This document shows positions 17,770-26,945 of a stretch of DNA of 60,105 bases, one piece after another. The translations under genes were made by a program, and so were the position numbers. The first letter of the stretch is position 1, and the number at the start of each line of letters is the position of its first letter. Source of the stretch: JAJDIA01 sp031555145 (GTDB lineage Bacteria > Bacteroidota > Bacteroidia > Bacteroidales > Tannerellaceae); the NCBI GenBank assembly GCA_031555145.1, contig JAVBUR010000073.1, forward strand, positions 1 through 60,105, written 5' to 3'. Under the pieces are notes generated by a model that had not been told where the DNA came from, did no database searches, and saw only the letters and a program-made list of their open reading frames with translations.

Positions 17770-19797
17770 ATGAACGATATCAAACAAATGAACAAAGCAG
17801 CAGACAATATTCGCATACTGGCTGCATCAATGGTTGAAAAGGCTAAATCCGGTCACCCTGGTGGCGCTATGGGAGGTGCTGACTTTGTAAACGTTTTGTT
17901 TTCAGAACACTTGATATACGATCCCAAAAATCCAAAATGGGAAGGAAGAGACCGTTTCTTCCTCGATCCGGGACACATGTCGCCCATGCTTTACGCCGTA
18001 TTGGCCCTCGCAGGTAAATATACGATGGGCGAACTGGCTGAGTTCCGCCAGTGGGGCAGCCCCACACCGGGTCACCCCGAATTGGATATCATGCGTGGCG
18101 TGGAAAACACTTCCGGCCCGCTGGGACAGGGACATACGATGGCTGTCGGCGCTGCCATAGCCGCCAAGTTCCTGAAAGCCCGCTTGGGGGATGTAATGAA
18201 TCAAACGATCTACGCTTATATTTCAGATGGTGGCGTGCAGGAAGAAATCTCTCAGGGAGCCGGACGTATTGCCGGTACGCTGGGACTGGACAATCTAATC
18301 ATGTTTTACGATGCCAACAACATCCAGCTTTCGACCAAGGTGGACGAAGTAACGACTGAAAACGTTGCTGCCAAGTACGAAGCTTGGGGTTGGAATGTAA
18401 TCACCATCAACGGAAACGATGCCGCCGAGATACGTCAGGCATTGACGGATGCAAAAGCCGAGCAATCGCGCCCGACCCTCATCATTGGTAATACGCTGAT
18501 GGGTAAAGGTGCATTGGCTGGGGATCAGACTTCGTACGAAGACAAAGTCTCCACACACGGCCAACCGCTTTCTGCTGCCGGTGCTTGTATGGCTTCGACC
18601 ATCAGCAACCTGGGAGGTGATCCGGAGAACCCGTTCACCATCTTCCCCGAAGTGGCTGAACTATACGCCAACCGCACCAGGGAACTGGAAGCCATCGTAG
18701 CCGAACGCTATGCAGCCAAAGCTGCCTGGGCGAAAGCCAACCCCGAAGGGGCGGCCAAACTGGAAAAATGGTTCGGCGGAGAGACGCCTCAGATCAATTG
18801 GGAAGCTATCGAGCAAAAGTCCAACCAGGCTACCCGCGTTGCCTCAGCTACCGTACTTGGTGTGCTGGCCTCACAGGTAGAGAATATGGTATGTGCATCG
18901 GCCGACCTTTCCAACTCGGATAAGACCGACGGATTCCTGAAAAAGACGCAGGCCTTCACCCGTGGTGATTTCAGCGGCGCCTTCTTCCAGGCCGGCGTAT
19001 CCGAACTGACGATGGCGTCTGTCTGCCTCGGCATGAGCCTGCACGGCGGCGTGTTCGTAGCCTGCGGTACCTTCTTTGTGTTCTCCGACTATATGAAACC
19101 TGTCATCCGTATGGCTGCCCTGATGGAACAGCCGGTGAAGTTCATCTGGTCGCACGACGCGTTCCGCGTGGGAGAAGACGGTCCTACCCATGAACCTGTA
19201 GAACAGGAAGCACAGATCCGCCTGATGGAGAAACTGAAAAATCACAAAGGACATAACTCAATGCTGGTATTGCGTCCGGCCGACGTAACGGAAACCACCG
19301 TAGCCTGGAAGATGGCGATGGAGAACACCCACACACCGACCGGTCTGATCTTTTCCCGCCAGAATATTACTGACCTGCCGACAAAAGGCAACCGCTATGC
19401 GGAAGCCCTGCAAGCCGAAAAGGGAGCGTATATCGTGGAAGAAGACGCACAGCCGGATGTAACGTTAGTCGCTTCCGGTTCGGAAGTAGCCACCCTGGTG
19501 GAAGGCGCTGCCCTACTCCGTGCAGACGGCGTGAAAGTACGCATCGTATCCGTACCGTCGGAAGGCCTGTTCCGCTCGCAGAACAAAGCCTATCAGGAAA
19601 CTGTTATTCAGACAGGAAGCAAGATATTCGGACTCACCGCCGGACTGCCCGTCACCCTCGAAGGACTGACCGGTGCCAACGGCAAAGTATGGGGATTGGA
19701 ATCGTTCGGATTCTCCGCTCCGTACAAGGTGCTCGACGAAAAGCTGGGCTTCACGGCACAGAACGTGTACCAACAGGTGAAAGAGTTAGTAGGATAA
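17770..19797 (+). CDS. tkt: Transketolase
   Basis: A 675-residue thiamine-diphosphate enzyme that shifts two-carbon units between ketose and aldose phosphates, taking up the xylulose 5-phosphate made by araDAB. It has KSGHPGGAMGGAD (with the His that contacts diphosphate), GPLGQGHTMAVGAA, the ThDP region ISDGGVQEEISQGA with NNIQLS after it, the pyrimidine-domain Glu in GVSELTMASV, and HDAFRVGEDGPTHEPVEQ. The length is full. It has its own -7 box and precedes rpiB by 26 nt. Confidence 0.96.
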   Translation: MNDIKQMNKAADNIRILAASMVEKAKSGHPGGAMGGADFVNVLFSEHLIYDPKNPKWEGRDRFFLDPGHMSPMLYAVLALAGKYTMGELAEFRQWGSPTPGHPELDIMRGVENTSGPLGQGHTMAVGAAIAAKFLKARLGDVMNQTIYAYISDGGVQEEISQGAGRIAGTLGLDNLIMFYDANNIQLSTKVDEVTTENVAAKYEAWGWNVITINGNDAAEIRQALTDAKAEQSRPTLIIGNTLMGKGALAGDQTSYEDKVSTHGQPLSAAGACMASTISNLGGDPENPFTIFPEVAELYANRTRELEAIVAERYAAKAAWAKANPEGAAKLEKWFGGETPQINWEAIEQKSNQATRVASATVLGVLASQVENMVCASADLSNSDKTDGFLKKTQAFTRGDFSGAFFQAGVSELTMASVCLGMSLHGGVFVACGTFFVFSDYMKPVIRMAALMEQPVKFIWSHDAFRVGEDGPTHEPVEQEAQIRLMEKLKNHKGHNSMLVLRPADVTETTVAWKMAMENTHTPTGLIFSRQNITDLPTKGNRYAEALQAEKGAYIVEEDAQPDVTLVASGSEVATLVEGAALLRADGVKVRIVSVPSEGLFRSQNKAYQETVIQTGSKIFGLTAGLPVTLEGLTGANGKVWGLESFGFSAPYKVLDEKLGFTAQNVYQQVKELVG

Positions 19798-19823
19798 ATG
19801 AATCTCCTTTAAAATAGCAAACG

Positions 19824-20252
19824 ATGATGATAGGTTTATGTAGTGACCATGCCGGTTTCGAAATAAAAGAATATATCAAGGAAATACTGGAAGAGAAAGG
19901 GGTGCCGTATAAGGATTTCGGTACCCACTCTACCGCCAGTTGCGATTATGCGGACTTTGCACACCCGATGGCGGAAGCTGTCGAAGCAGGCGAAGTGTAT
20001 CCGGGTATCGCCGTCTGCGGTTCCGGGAATGGTATTGGCATGACATTAAACAAACATCAGGGAATCAGGGCTGCACTTTGTTGGGAAGAAGAGATCGCCC
20101 GTCTGGCGCGGTCGCATAACGATGCCAACGTATTGGTCCTGCCCGGTCGTTTCATCAGCAAGGAGGAAACCACTAAAGCTGTCGAAGCCTTCCTCAACAC
20201 ACCGTTTGAAGGCGGACGACATCAAAAGAGGATTGATAAAATTCCTCTATAA
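19824..20252 (+). CDS. rpiB: Ribose-5-phosphate isomerase B
   Basis: A 142-residue RpiB/LacAB family isomerase interconverting ribose 5-phosphate and ribulose 5-phosphate. The N-terminal GLCSDHAGFEIK holds the conserved Asp-His. CDYADFAHPMAEAV, CGSGNGIGMTLNKH (phosphate-binding loop and active-site Cys) and RSHNDANVLVLPGRF complete the signature. The ATG at 19824 is followed directly by another at 19827. Together with transketolase it closes the non-oxidative pentose branch. Confidence 0.94.
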   Translation: MMIGLCSDHAGFEIKEYIKEILEEKGVPYKDFGTHSTASCDYADFAHPMAEAVEAGEVYPGIAVCGSGNGIGMTLNKHQGIRAALCWEEEIARLARSHNDANVLVLPGRFISKEETTKAVEAFLNTPFEGGRHQKRIDKIPL

Positions 20253-20280
20253 GTATTGATTTCAATAGATGCTCACTATG

Positions 20281-20309
20281 CCAATGGAACTATAGGTAAA
20301 ATCCATTGG
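20281..20309. promoter_or_regulatory. Inverted repeat upstream of the symporter gene
   Basis: CCAATGGA and TCCATTGG form a perfect 8-bp inverted repeat with a 13-nt spacer in the 111-nt gap after rpiB. There is no T run after it, so it is more like an operator or leader hairpin than a terminator. Confidence 0.4.
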
Positions 20310-20363
20310 TAGATCGGTGCATCCTTACATGCTTAATTGTTAACTTTTAATTCTTAATTGTAT

Positions 20364-22109
20364 ATGAATTGGAATTCACACGAATTCATCTGGCTCGACT
20401 GGATGATTCTCACCATCGGTATATTAGCAGTAGTATGGGCTGTTTGGCGTTCGATCCAAAAAGACAAACGCATGCAACAGGGAGCCAATAGCGAAGATTA
20501 CTTATTCGGTAAAGGAGAACCCTGGTATATTATTGGCGCAGCTATCTTTGCTGCCAACATTGGTTCGGAACACCTGGTAGGACTTGCCGGTACAGGCGCA
20601 AAGGCAGGTGTAGGTATGGCACACTGGGAAATGCAGGGCTGGATGATCCTTATCCTAGGCTGGCTCTTTGTTCCCTTCTACCAACTGATGAACAATAAGA
20701 TGGGCAAAATCATCACGATGCCCGACTTCCTCAAATATCGTTATACACCGGCTACGGGCTCCTGGCTGTCCATCATTACACTGGTTGCCTATGTACTGAC
20801 CAAAGTAAGCGTTACGGCGTTTACCGGAGGTATCTTTATGGAGAGTTTGCTGGGCTTACCTTTCTGGTATGGAGCCATCGGCTTAATCGTCCTGACAGGT
20901 ATCTTTACCGTATTGGGAGGGATGAAAGGGGTGATGACACTATCGGCCATTCAAACACCTATACTTATTCTCGGTTCATTCCTTGTACTGTTCCTGGGAT
21001 TATCGGCGCTCGGAGAAGGCAGTATTGCTGCTGGTTGGACGGCGATGATCGAGTATTCCAGAACATTGAACGTAGGGACAGACGGCGTCGCTTATGGCAC
21101 AAACCATATGTTCCACCTCCAAACGGGCGACCCGTTGTATGATGACTATCCCGGTTTCTGGGTATTCATTGGAGCGTCGATCATCGGCTTCTGGTATTGG
21201 TGTACAGACCAACATATCGTTCAACGTGTACTTGGACAGCGTAAAGGTGAATCAAACGAAGAGGTAATGAAACGTGCACGCAGAGGTACGATTGCTGCCG
21301 GTTACTTCAAATTGTTGCCTGTATTCATGTTCTTGATCCCAGGTATGGTTGCAGCTGCATTAGCTGCACGCCCCGATAGCGGCTTCGCATTGAACGACCC
21401 GGATACAGCCTTTGGCTCGATGGTGAAATTTGTCTTACCGGCAGGAGTGAAAGGGATTGTTACAATCGGTTTCATATCAGCTTTGGTAGCTTCTCTGGCT
21501 GCCTTCTTCAACTCTTGCGCCACACTGTTTACGGAAGACTTCTACAAGCCCAAATTCAAAAACAGGAGTGAAACGACATATGTATTGGTAGGTCGTATCG
21601 CGACGATTGTGGTGGTGGTACTTGGTATTGTATGGATACCGGTGATGATGAGCCTCGGCAGTCTGTACGACTACCTGCAAGGTATCCAATCACTGCTTGC
21701 TCCTGCGATGGTAGCCGTATTCGCACTGGGGATATTCTCCAAAAAGATTACGCCCAAGGCTGGTGAAGTAGGTATGATTGCAGGCTTTGTGCTCGGTATG
21801 GTACGCTTGCTGACCAACATCTTCACCAATACGGGTAAAGACCTGATGACAGGATGGTACTGGGAAAACACCACCTGGTTCTGGCAAACCAACTGGCTTA
21901 TCTTTGAGATTTGGTTGCTTGTCTTCATCATGTTACTGATGGTTGTAGTATCTTTCTTTACGCCGAAACCGACTGCTCAACAGATTGAGGCCATCACTTT
22001 CACCAGCGACTATAAGAAACAAATCAAGAATAGCTGGGACAAGTGGGATGTGATTGCATCACTCGGGGTAGTAGCCCTCTGCGCATTGTTCTACTATTAC
22101 TTCTGGTAA
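20364..22109 (+). CDS. Sodium/solute symporter (SGLT-like)
   Basis: A 581-residue inner-membrane SSS-family transporter with about 14 predicted helices. It carries the early segment ANIGSEHLVGLAGTGAKAG (sodium and sugar site region), the WYWCTDQHIVQRVLG motif common to SGLT-type sugar porters, and a C-terminal helix cluster ending FYYYFW. I chose the ATG at 20364 since only a TTG lies upstream in frame. The position at the end of the pentose block suggests arabinose as cargo; other sugars are possible. A terminator follows. Confidence 0.9.
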   Translation: MNWNSHEFIWLDWMILTIGILAVVWAVWRSIQKDKRMQQGANSEDYLFGKGEPWYIIGAAIFAANIGSEHLVGLAGTGAKAGVGMAHWEMQGWMILILGWLFVPFYQLMNNKMGKIITMPDFLKYRYTPATGSWLSIITLVAYVLTKVSVTAFTGGIFMESLLGLPFWYGAIGLIVLTGIFTVLGGMKGVMTLSAIQTPILILGSFLVLFLGLSALGEGSIAAGWTAMIEYSRTLNVGTDGVAYGTNHMFHLQTGDPLYDDYPGFWVFIGASIIGFWYWCTDQHIVQRVLGQRKGESNEEVMKRARRGTIAAGYFKLLPVFMFLIPGMVAAALAARPDSGFALNDPDTAFGSMVKFVLPAGVKGIVTIGFISALVASLAAFFNSCATLFTEDFYKPKFKNRSETTYVLVGRIATIVVVVLGIVWIPVMMSLGSLYDYLQGIQSLLAPAMVAVFALGIFSKKITPKAGEVGMIAGFVLGMVRLLTNIFTNTGKDLMTGWYWENTTWFWQTNWLIFEIWLLVFIMLLMVVVSFFTPKPTAQQIEAITFTSDYKKQIKNSWDKWDVIASLGVVALCALFYYYFW

Positions 22110-22134
22110 TTCGTTGTAACAATAATATGATAAA

Positions 22135-22168
22135 AAAGGCGGCTCTATTCAAGAGTCGCCTTTCTTTG
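22135..22168 (+). terminator. Terminator after the symporter gene
   Basis: AAAGGCGGCTCT pairs with AGAGTCGCCTTT (12 bp, one G-U) around a 5-nt loop, followed by CTTTGTAT. A-rich sequence on the left side means it may also end the leftward phosphodiesterase transcript. Confidence 0.85.
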
Positions 22169-22191
22169 TATCTAAAAGGAGGATAAATGCC

Positions 22192-23124
22192 TTATTCCGC
22201 AAACGCCGATGTAATCGGGCGGGCGATCCATACCTGCGGTTGCTTTACGTCGAGCAGCCAGGCAATGGTGCCGGCGATATCATAAATCATGGTGCTTTCG
22301 GAAATCACATGACCTTTACGCACATTCTTGCCGTAGAAGATAATGGGAACGAGCATTTCTTGCATGGTCTTGCCTCCATGGCCTTTTTCAATACCGCCGT
22401 GGTCGGCAGTAACGATAATAACAGTTTCATCCATCATACCGGCTTCCTCTACTGCTGTCACGATCTGTGCCAGACAGCTGTCGAGGTGATTCTCCATGGC
22501 ATAATATTCGGGCGAAGTCCAACCATATTGGTGCCCTGTTCCATCAGGCTTATCAAAGATAATGGCACAGAGGTTCGGCTTCTTTTCTTTGATATAAGGT
22601 ACGGCTACCGTTGCACAACCATCCGGATTTTCTTCATTCATCACCGCCTGCTGACGGAAGTTCATGGCGAGCGTATCCACCAGGTAGTTCATCCCTTCCC
22701 ATTCATAAATATAGCCGATTTCTGCATCCGGATGCTGCTCACGATAGAGGCCGAAGATATTCGGGAAACGGTTATCCATATTCACCACGCGGGAAGGAAG
22801 TTCCGGCGTACGCGATCCCCATTCCGTATATCCGTGCAGTTCAGGTCCGGCGCCCATAAACATGGAAGCCCAATTGACCGCACTGGAAGAAGGGAGCACC
22901 GAACGGTTGTCGAGCGTAGAGGCTCCCTCAGCCATTAACCGGCGCATGGTAGGCACTTCCACGCCATGTTTCATACTACAGGCACTAAAGCCATCGAAAC
23001 CCACTAAAATCACATGCTTGGGGAGAGTGGAAGTTGGCGCGGCAGTCTGTTGCTGGCCGGCCGGTTGATTACATGCACTCATCACTAATACTAAAAGTCC
23101 TGACGCCAAAAATAATCTTTTCAT
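22192..23124 (-). CDS. Lipoprotein phosphodiesterase of the alkaline phosphatase superfamily
   Basis: About 310 residues with a lipobox (LVLVMSAC) and therefore a periplasm-facing lipoprotein. The catalytic domain resembles nucleotide pyrophosphatase/phosphodiesterase (NPP) enzymes: GFDGFS (metal Asp), a Ser-rich SVLPSSSAVNW stretch where the Thr/Ser nucleophile sits, DKPDGTGHQYGW (metal Asp and His) and TADHGG (metal Asp-His). The frame is open 14 codons further upstream, but the ATG at 23124 gives the signal peptide. The substrate is unknown. It is a single gene, behind a TATTTTTG -7 box. Confidence 0.85.
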   Translation of the reverse strand: MKRLFLASGLLVLVMSACNQPAGQQQTAAPTSTLPKHVILVGFDGFSACSMKHGVEVPTMRRLMAEGASTLDNRSVLPSSSAVNWASMFMGAGPELHGYTEWGSRTPELPSRVVNMDNRFPNIFGLYREQHPDAEIGYIYEWEGMNYLVDTLAMNFRQQAVMNEENPDGCATVAVPYIKEKKPNLCAIIFDKPDGTGHQYGWTSPEYYAMENHLDSCLAQIVTAVEEAGMMDETVIIVTADHGGIEKGHGGKTMQEMLVPIIFYGKNVRKGHVISESTMIYDIAGTIAWLLDVKQPQVWIARPITSAFAE

Positions 23125-23163
23125 TTTACGGAGAATTATAAACGTAATCTTTTGTATACGGCA

Positions 23164-23171
23164 CAAAAATA
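23164..23171 (-). promoter_or_regulatory. Promoter -7 box for the phosphodiesterase gene
   Basis: The minus strand reads TATTTTTG, matching TAnnTTTG, 39 nt upstream of the chosen ATG. This supports the start at 23124 over the longer frame. Confidence 0.5.
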
Positions 23172-23313
23172 GACATAATATTCAGCCCGCCGACAAGAAT
23201 GCAGAAAATAAATCAAATAGTCTAAACAATCCCCAACCTGCGTTGTTATACATATATAAATAAATCAGTGTAGACCACTCATAACTAATTCGTACAATTA
23301 AACAATTCGTATT

Positions 23314-23817
23314 ATGATCAAGAGAGAAAAAAGTATCGAACTACTGAACAAAGCAGTCCAGGAAGAAATGACAGCGCTGAATCAGTACATGTATTTCCAT
23401 TTCCTGTTGGAAGATATGGGATATGACTATCTGGCAGCGTATTTCAAACGCGTGGGTATTGTTGAAATGATCCATGCCGAAAAATTTGCTGAGCGGATAC
23501 TATTCCTGAAAGGTGATATCGACCTGAAGCCCTCGCGCAAGGTTGAACAGATCCATGACGTGAAAGCCATGCTCGAATTGGCTGAAAAGATGGAATCAGA
23601 CACCGTAGTCAACTACAACGAATGGGCGAAACAGTGCGATGCCGAAAACGACTCTGCCTCCAAAAAACTATTTGAAAGCATTATCCTCGAAGAAGAAGAT
23701 CACCAAGATCACTTCGATACCGAGATCGGCAATATGAACCTCTTCGGCGACAACTACCTGGCCCTGCAATCCATTGCACACAGCAAGAATGCAGCCAAAG
23801 GGAAATCAATCGAATAA
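23314..23817 (+). CDS. bfr: Bacterioferritin / ferritin-like diiron protein
   Basis: A 167-residue four-helix iron-storage protein. The expected diiron ligands of bacterioferritin are present: E18 in EEMTALNQY, the Glu-Met-x-His pair in GIVEMIHAEKFAER, a Glu in the third helix (AMLELAEKMESD region), and EEEDHQDH in the fourth. Bacterioferritin usually binds heme through a Met in helix 2; a Met in EMIHAE and others are near, but heme binding is not certain. It would oxidise and store iron and limit peroxide stress. Two AATTCGTA direct repeats occur in the 30 nt before the ATG. It is ended by a very long hairpin. Confidence 0.88.
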   Translation: MIKREKSIELLNKAVQEEMTALNQYMYFHFLLEDMGYDYLAAYFKRVGIVEMIHAEKFAERILFLKGDIDLKPSRKVEQIHDVKAMLELAEKMESDTVVNYNEWAKQCDAENDSASKKLFESIILEEEDHQDHFDTEIGNMNLFGDNYLALQSIAHSKNAAKGKSIE

Positions 23818-23822
23818 GACAC

Positions 23823-23873
23823 CTTATAAAACAAGAGAAGTCGGTCAATGACCGGCTTCTCTTGTTTTATAGG
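23823..23873. terminator. Long bidirectional terminator
   Basis: A near-perfect stem of about 24 bp is flanked by AAAA on the left and TTTT on the right, so it can stop transcription from both sides. The core is ACAAGAGAAG with CTTCTCTTGT plus CGGTC-AAT-GACCG, joined by a G-U pair. It fills the gap between the convergent bfr and PEP-synthase-like genes. Confidence 0.92.
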
Positions 23874-23874
23874 C

Positions 23875-26835
23875 TTACGCTTCCGGCTTCATAACGACAC
23901 CGAGGCTTTTGCGACCGTTCATCTTAATTACCATTGGCTTGTCGAAACGAACATGGCGCAGGTATTCGGTTTCCTGTACGGCGGGAAAGGCATTAAGGTA
24001 GGCTTCGTCAAACAAACCGTCACCACGGAACGGGTTGATGGTGAAGTAACCCACACCAAACGATGTCAGGTTCTGGAAGAAGTGTGTTCCCTGGCTCGGG
24101 TCGATCCGGTAGTTTTCCAATCCACACTCTACAATCACACGTGCGTTACAGATATGCGGCCATTTCACAGGAATACCCAGCCAATGGTCACTACTTCCCC
24201 ACCGTCCGGGTCCTACCAACACATAGCCTTTCTCCTCATCGGCAAACCGGCGGTTGATCTTCTCGATCTCATAACCAATCTGTTGGTTGTTGGCAGAGTT
24301 GAAGGCACCCGTCTTCACATAGACAATATCATATACATCGTTCATGACACCATGCCCCAACACGCTGGTCGAGGAGAGGAGTGTTTCCTCGGGAGCAATC
24401 ACGGATATATCTTCATCCATCACCTCCTTGTTATCCACAATCGGACGTATCTGTAACAGGTAGAAGGAGGCATTTGTATAGTCGGTAGGATCTATATTGA
24501 CGGCAAATTCCACTTCAATCGGACGCCCCATCTCGTTCTGACCGATCTTCAATATGTTCTCCAACGCCTCGGCCAGCGGGAAGACATCATGTTGGAGGAT
24601 GTTAACGAACGAAATGATCTTGCGTCCTCCCGGATAATAGCCGTCGCGGATCATCTGGTCGTGCGGATCATACGTGGATACGATATACCGCAGCGAGCCA
24701 TCGGCATCCGCGTCCTTCAAACCTAATTTCAACAGGTTAAAGGCATCGTCAACCCGGAAATGCTCCGCCAGATTCGCCAGATCGAGGGCATAGAAACGCG
24801 TCTGCGTTTCCTTCAACGCATAGTCCATCGTACTCAATTGCAAGATGTTGCGCGGATGGCGGGGGGAGAAGCGCAAAGTCATTCCCCCATCCACTATGTA
24901 CTTACCCAGCCCGAGGGCAATATTAGCAATGCCATCTTCCGCTCGTTCATTACCGATAGGATAGAAGTTGAGTGAACGCGCTACACCGGATATCGTAGGA
25001 TAGAAATGGTTGTTATACTGGCTACCGACAACTTCCTGCAAGACAACGGCCATCTTCTCCTGGTCGATCAGGTTGGATGTAGCCGTCATATACAGCTTAC
25101 TATCTTTATAAAACACCGATGCATACACCGCTTTGACGGCATCGCTTACGGTCCGCAGCATCTCGTATTTATCGTCGGTCTTCGGTACCATATAAGTAGA
25201 ATAGATACCAGCAAACGGCTGGTAGTGCGAGTCTTCGAGCAAGCTCGACGAACGTACGGCAATCGGATTACGGATCACGTCGAAGAACGCCATCAGGTCT
25301 TCGATCAGGTACGAAGGCAGACTGGCGCGCAGGAAATATTTCAGGATCTCTTCGTCCTCCATATCGCTGAGAGCGATAGGATAGAGTTCGTTCGTTTCCA
25401 TGAATTCGTCGAAGATATCGGTACAGATCACGACCGTCTTCGGTATGTTTACCGTAAAATTCGCCCATTCGAGGGTGGGATAGCGTTTCACCATCGCGCC
25501 GATAAATGCGAGGCCTCTCCCCTTCCCTCCCAGCGAACCGTCGCCGATACGGGCAAAGTTACTGTATTCGTCAAAGCGTTCCTTCTTATAGACAGCCACG
25601 ACCCCCTGGTTCTTCATCCGGCGGTATTGCACGATCAGGTCGAAGATTAACTGCCGCGCCTCGTCCATGTCCGTATAATCACACACATTCACATGCTTCA
25701 ACACCTCTGCCGGCGGGAACATGGCACGCGAATAAAAGAAGCGGGAGAAATGATTACGCTGCAAATGGTAACGCAATGAGTCGTCAGGTATATCGAATAT
25801 TTTCCGTTGTAGATCTTTCAAGTCGCGGATACGCATGATCTCTACCTTCGTATGAGGATTCAGGATGATAAAGTCGCCAAAACCAAAATGACGCATAATC
25901 TTCTTCCGGAGATCCTGCGGGTAGCTCTTCGCATTCTTATCAATAAAAGAAACGTTTAACTCCTCTGCATAAACACGGTTGGACGATTCCGACGATTCCA
26001 TGACAAACGGGATGATCAATCCCGACTGACGTACATACTGTCCGAACCGGTAACCGGCCAACGGATCTTTCACCCCGTTACGCCAGAAGCTCATATCCGA
26101 CACGATCCCCAGCATATTGTCGCGATACTGGTCGAAGATGCGAACAGCCTCTTCATAGGTACGCGCCAGTTTGATCTTCGGACGACCACGCATACGCAAC
26201 GTCTGTTGGTGGTCGTTCAACGCTTCTTTAGAGAACTCCTGGCTCTGTTCGAGCACGATCCGGTACAGGTGGGGCAAGGCCGACGAATAGAAACGGATCG
26301 AGTCTTCGACCAACAATATAATCTGCACCCCGACACTGGCTGTATCGTCGGGCGCATTCATCTTATCTTCGATCAGCTTGATGATGGCAAGCAGCAACTC
26401 CGCATTACCGAGCCAGCTAAAGATATAGTCGATCGCCTCCATATCCTCGTTCGCTACGCGCTTGGACACTTCTTTCGAAAACGGCGTCAACACCACGATG
26501 GGGATATTCGGATACTCCCGTTTGATTCCTTTGGCCGCCGCAAAGATATCGCGGTTGTCCATATTCGGCATACAGATAACCAGTTCGAAGTAGCGGTCCT
26601 TCAATTCCGCGAGAGCTTCCGCCTCGGTAGTCACCTGTGTAAAACGCGGTGGATAACGCAGGCTAAGCGACGTATATTCGTTGAAAATTTGTTCGTCCAC
26701 CCGTCCGTCATCTTCCAACATAAAGGAATCATACTTGGTAGCGATCAGCAACACATTATATATACGTTTGTTCATCAGATTGGCGAACGACGTATCTTTA
26801 AACACCAGTTTTTTAAAATCAGAAATACGACTCAT
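23875..26835 (-). CDS. Tandem receiver plus PEP/pyruvate-binding (PPDK-N) protein
   Basis: A 986-residue cytoplasmic protein annotated in relatives as a PEP/pyruvate-binding domain protein. Residues about 25-155 look like a degenerate receiver domain. Residues about 170-315 look like a second receiver with LLVEDS (D178), the phosphoacceptor-like D247 in IVSDMSF, S281 and K300. An ATP-grasp domain like the N-terminus of PEP synthase follows, with GGKGRG (436-441) and RSSSLLED (528-535), up to LLQIRPIV. The usual phosphohistidine and PEP-binding barrel domains are absent; instead there is a 160-residue tail with GPGRWGSSDHW. The reaction is unknown. The start at 26835 is chosen over a longer frame because a -7 box lies just upstream. 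It is divergent from gdhA. Confidence 0.82.
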   Translation of the reverse strand: MSRISDFKKLVFKDTSFANLMNKRIYNVLLIATKYDSFMLEDDGRVDEQIFNEYTSLSLRYPPRFTQVTTEAEALAELKDRYFELVICMPNMDNRDIFAAAKGIKREYPNIPIVVLTPFSKEVSKRVANEDMEAIDYIFSWLGNAELLLAIIKLIEDKMNAPDDTASVGVQIILLVEDSIRFYSSALPHLYRIVLEQSQEFSKEALNDHQQTLRMRGRPKIKLARTYEEAVRIFDQYRDNMLGIVSDMSFWRNGVKDPLAGYRFGQYVRQSGLIIPFVMESSESSNRVYAEELNVSFIDKNAKSYPQDLRKKIMRHFGFGDFIILNPHTKVEIMRIRDLKDLQRKIFDIPDDSLRYHLQRNHFSRFFYSRAMFPPAEVLKHVNVCDYTDMDEARQLIFDLIVQYRRMKNQGVVAVYKKERFDEYSNFARIGDGSLGGKGRGLAFIGAMVKRYPTLEWANFTVNIPKTVVICTDIFDEFMETNELYPIALSDMEDEEILKYFLRASLPSYLIEDLMAFFDVIRNPIAVRSSSLLEDSHYQPFAGIYSTYMVPKTDDKYEMLRTVSDAVKAVYASVFYKDSKLYMTATSNLIDQEKMAVVLQEVVGSQYNNHFYPTISGVARSLNFYPIGNERAEDGIANIALGLGKYIVDGGMTLRFSPRHPRNILQLSTMDYALKETQTRFYALDLANLAEHFRVDDAFNLLKLGLKDADADGSLRYIVSTYDPHDQMIRDGYYPGGRKIISFVNILQHDVFPLAEALENILKIGQNEMGRPIEVEFAVNIDPTDYTNASFYLLQIRPIVDNKEVMDEDISVIAPEETLLSSTSVLGHGVMNDVYDIVYVKTGAFNSANNQQIGYEIEKINRRFADEEKGYVLVGPGRWGSSDHWLGIPVKWPHICNARVIVECGLENYRIDPSQGTHFFQNLTSFGVGYFTINPFRGDGLFDEAYLNAFPAVQETEYLRHVRFDKPMVIKMNGRKSLGVVMKPEA

Positions 26836-26859
26836 GGCTTTTTTCTTCAATTTCAACGC

Positions 26860-26867
26860 CAAAAGTA
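26860..26867 (-). promoter_or_regulatory. Promoter -7 box for the receiver/PPDK-N gene
   Basis: The minus strand reads TACTTTTG, an exact TAnnTTTG match 24 nt upstream of the ATG at 26835. It rules against the 35-codon upstream extension of the frame. Confidence 0.6.
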
Positions 26868-26899
26868 AGAAAAAAACGTTTTTATTCCATATAAATCCA

Positions 26900-26907
26900 T
26901 ACATTTG
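26900..26907 (+). promoter_or_regulatory. Promoter -7 box for gdhA
   Basis: TACATTTG matches TAnnTTTG and lies 38 nt before the gdhA ATG. Its distance to the divergent box at 26860-26867 is only 32 nt, so one bound protein could affect both promoters. Confidence 0.6.
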
Positions 26908-26945
26908 CCTACATAATGTTATTCCAATTAAAAAATTCAAGTGCT

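Noticed and set aside
26836..26940. 35-codon N-terminal extension of the receiver/PPDK-N protein
   Set aside because: An exact promoter -7 box lies within it on the same strand, so the transcript likely starts downstream of the extension's start codon.
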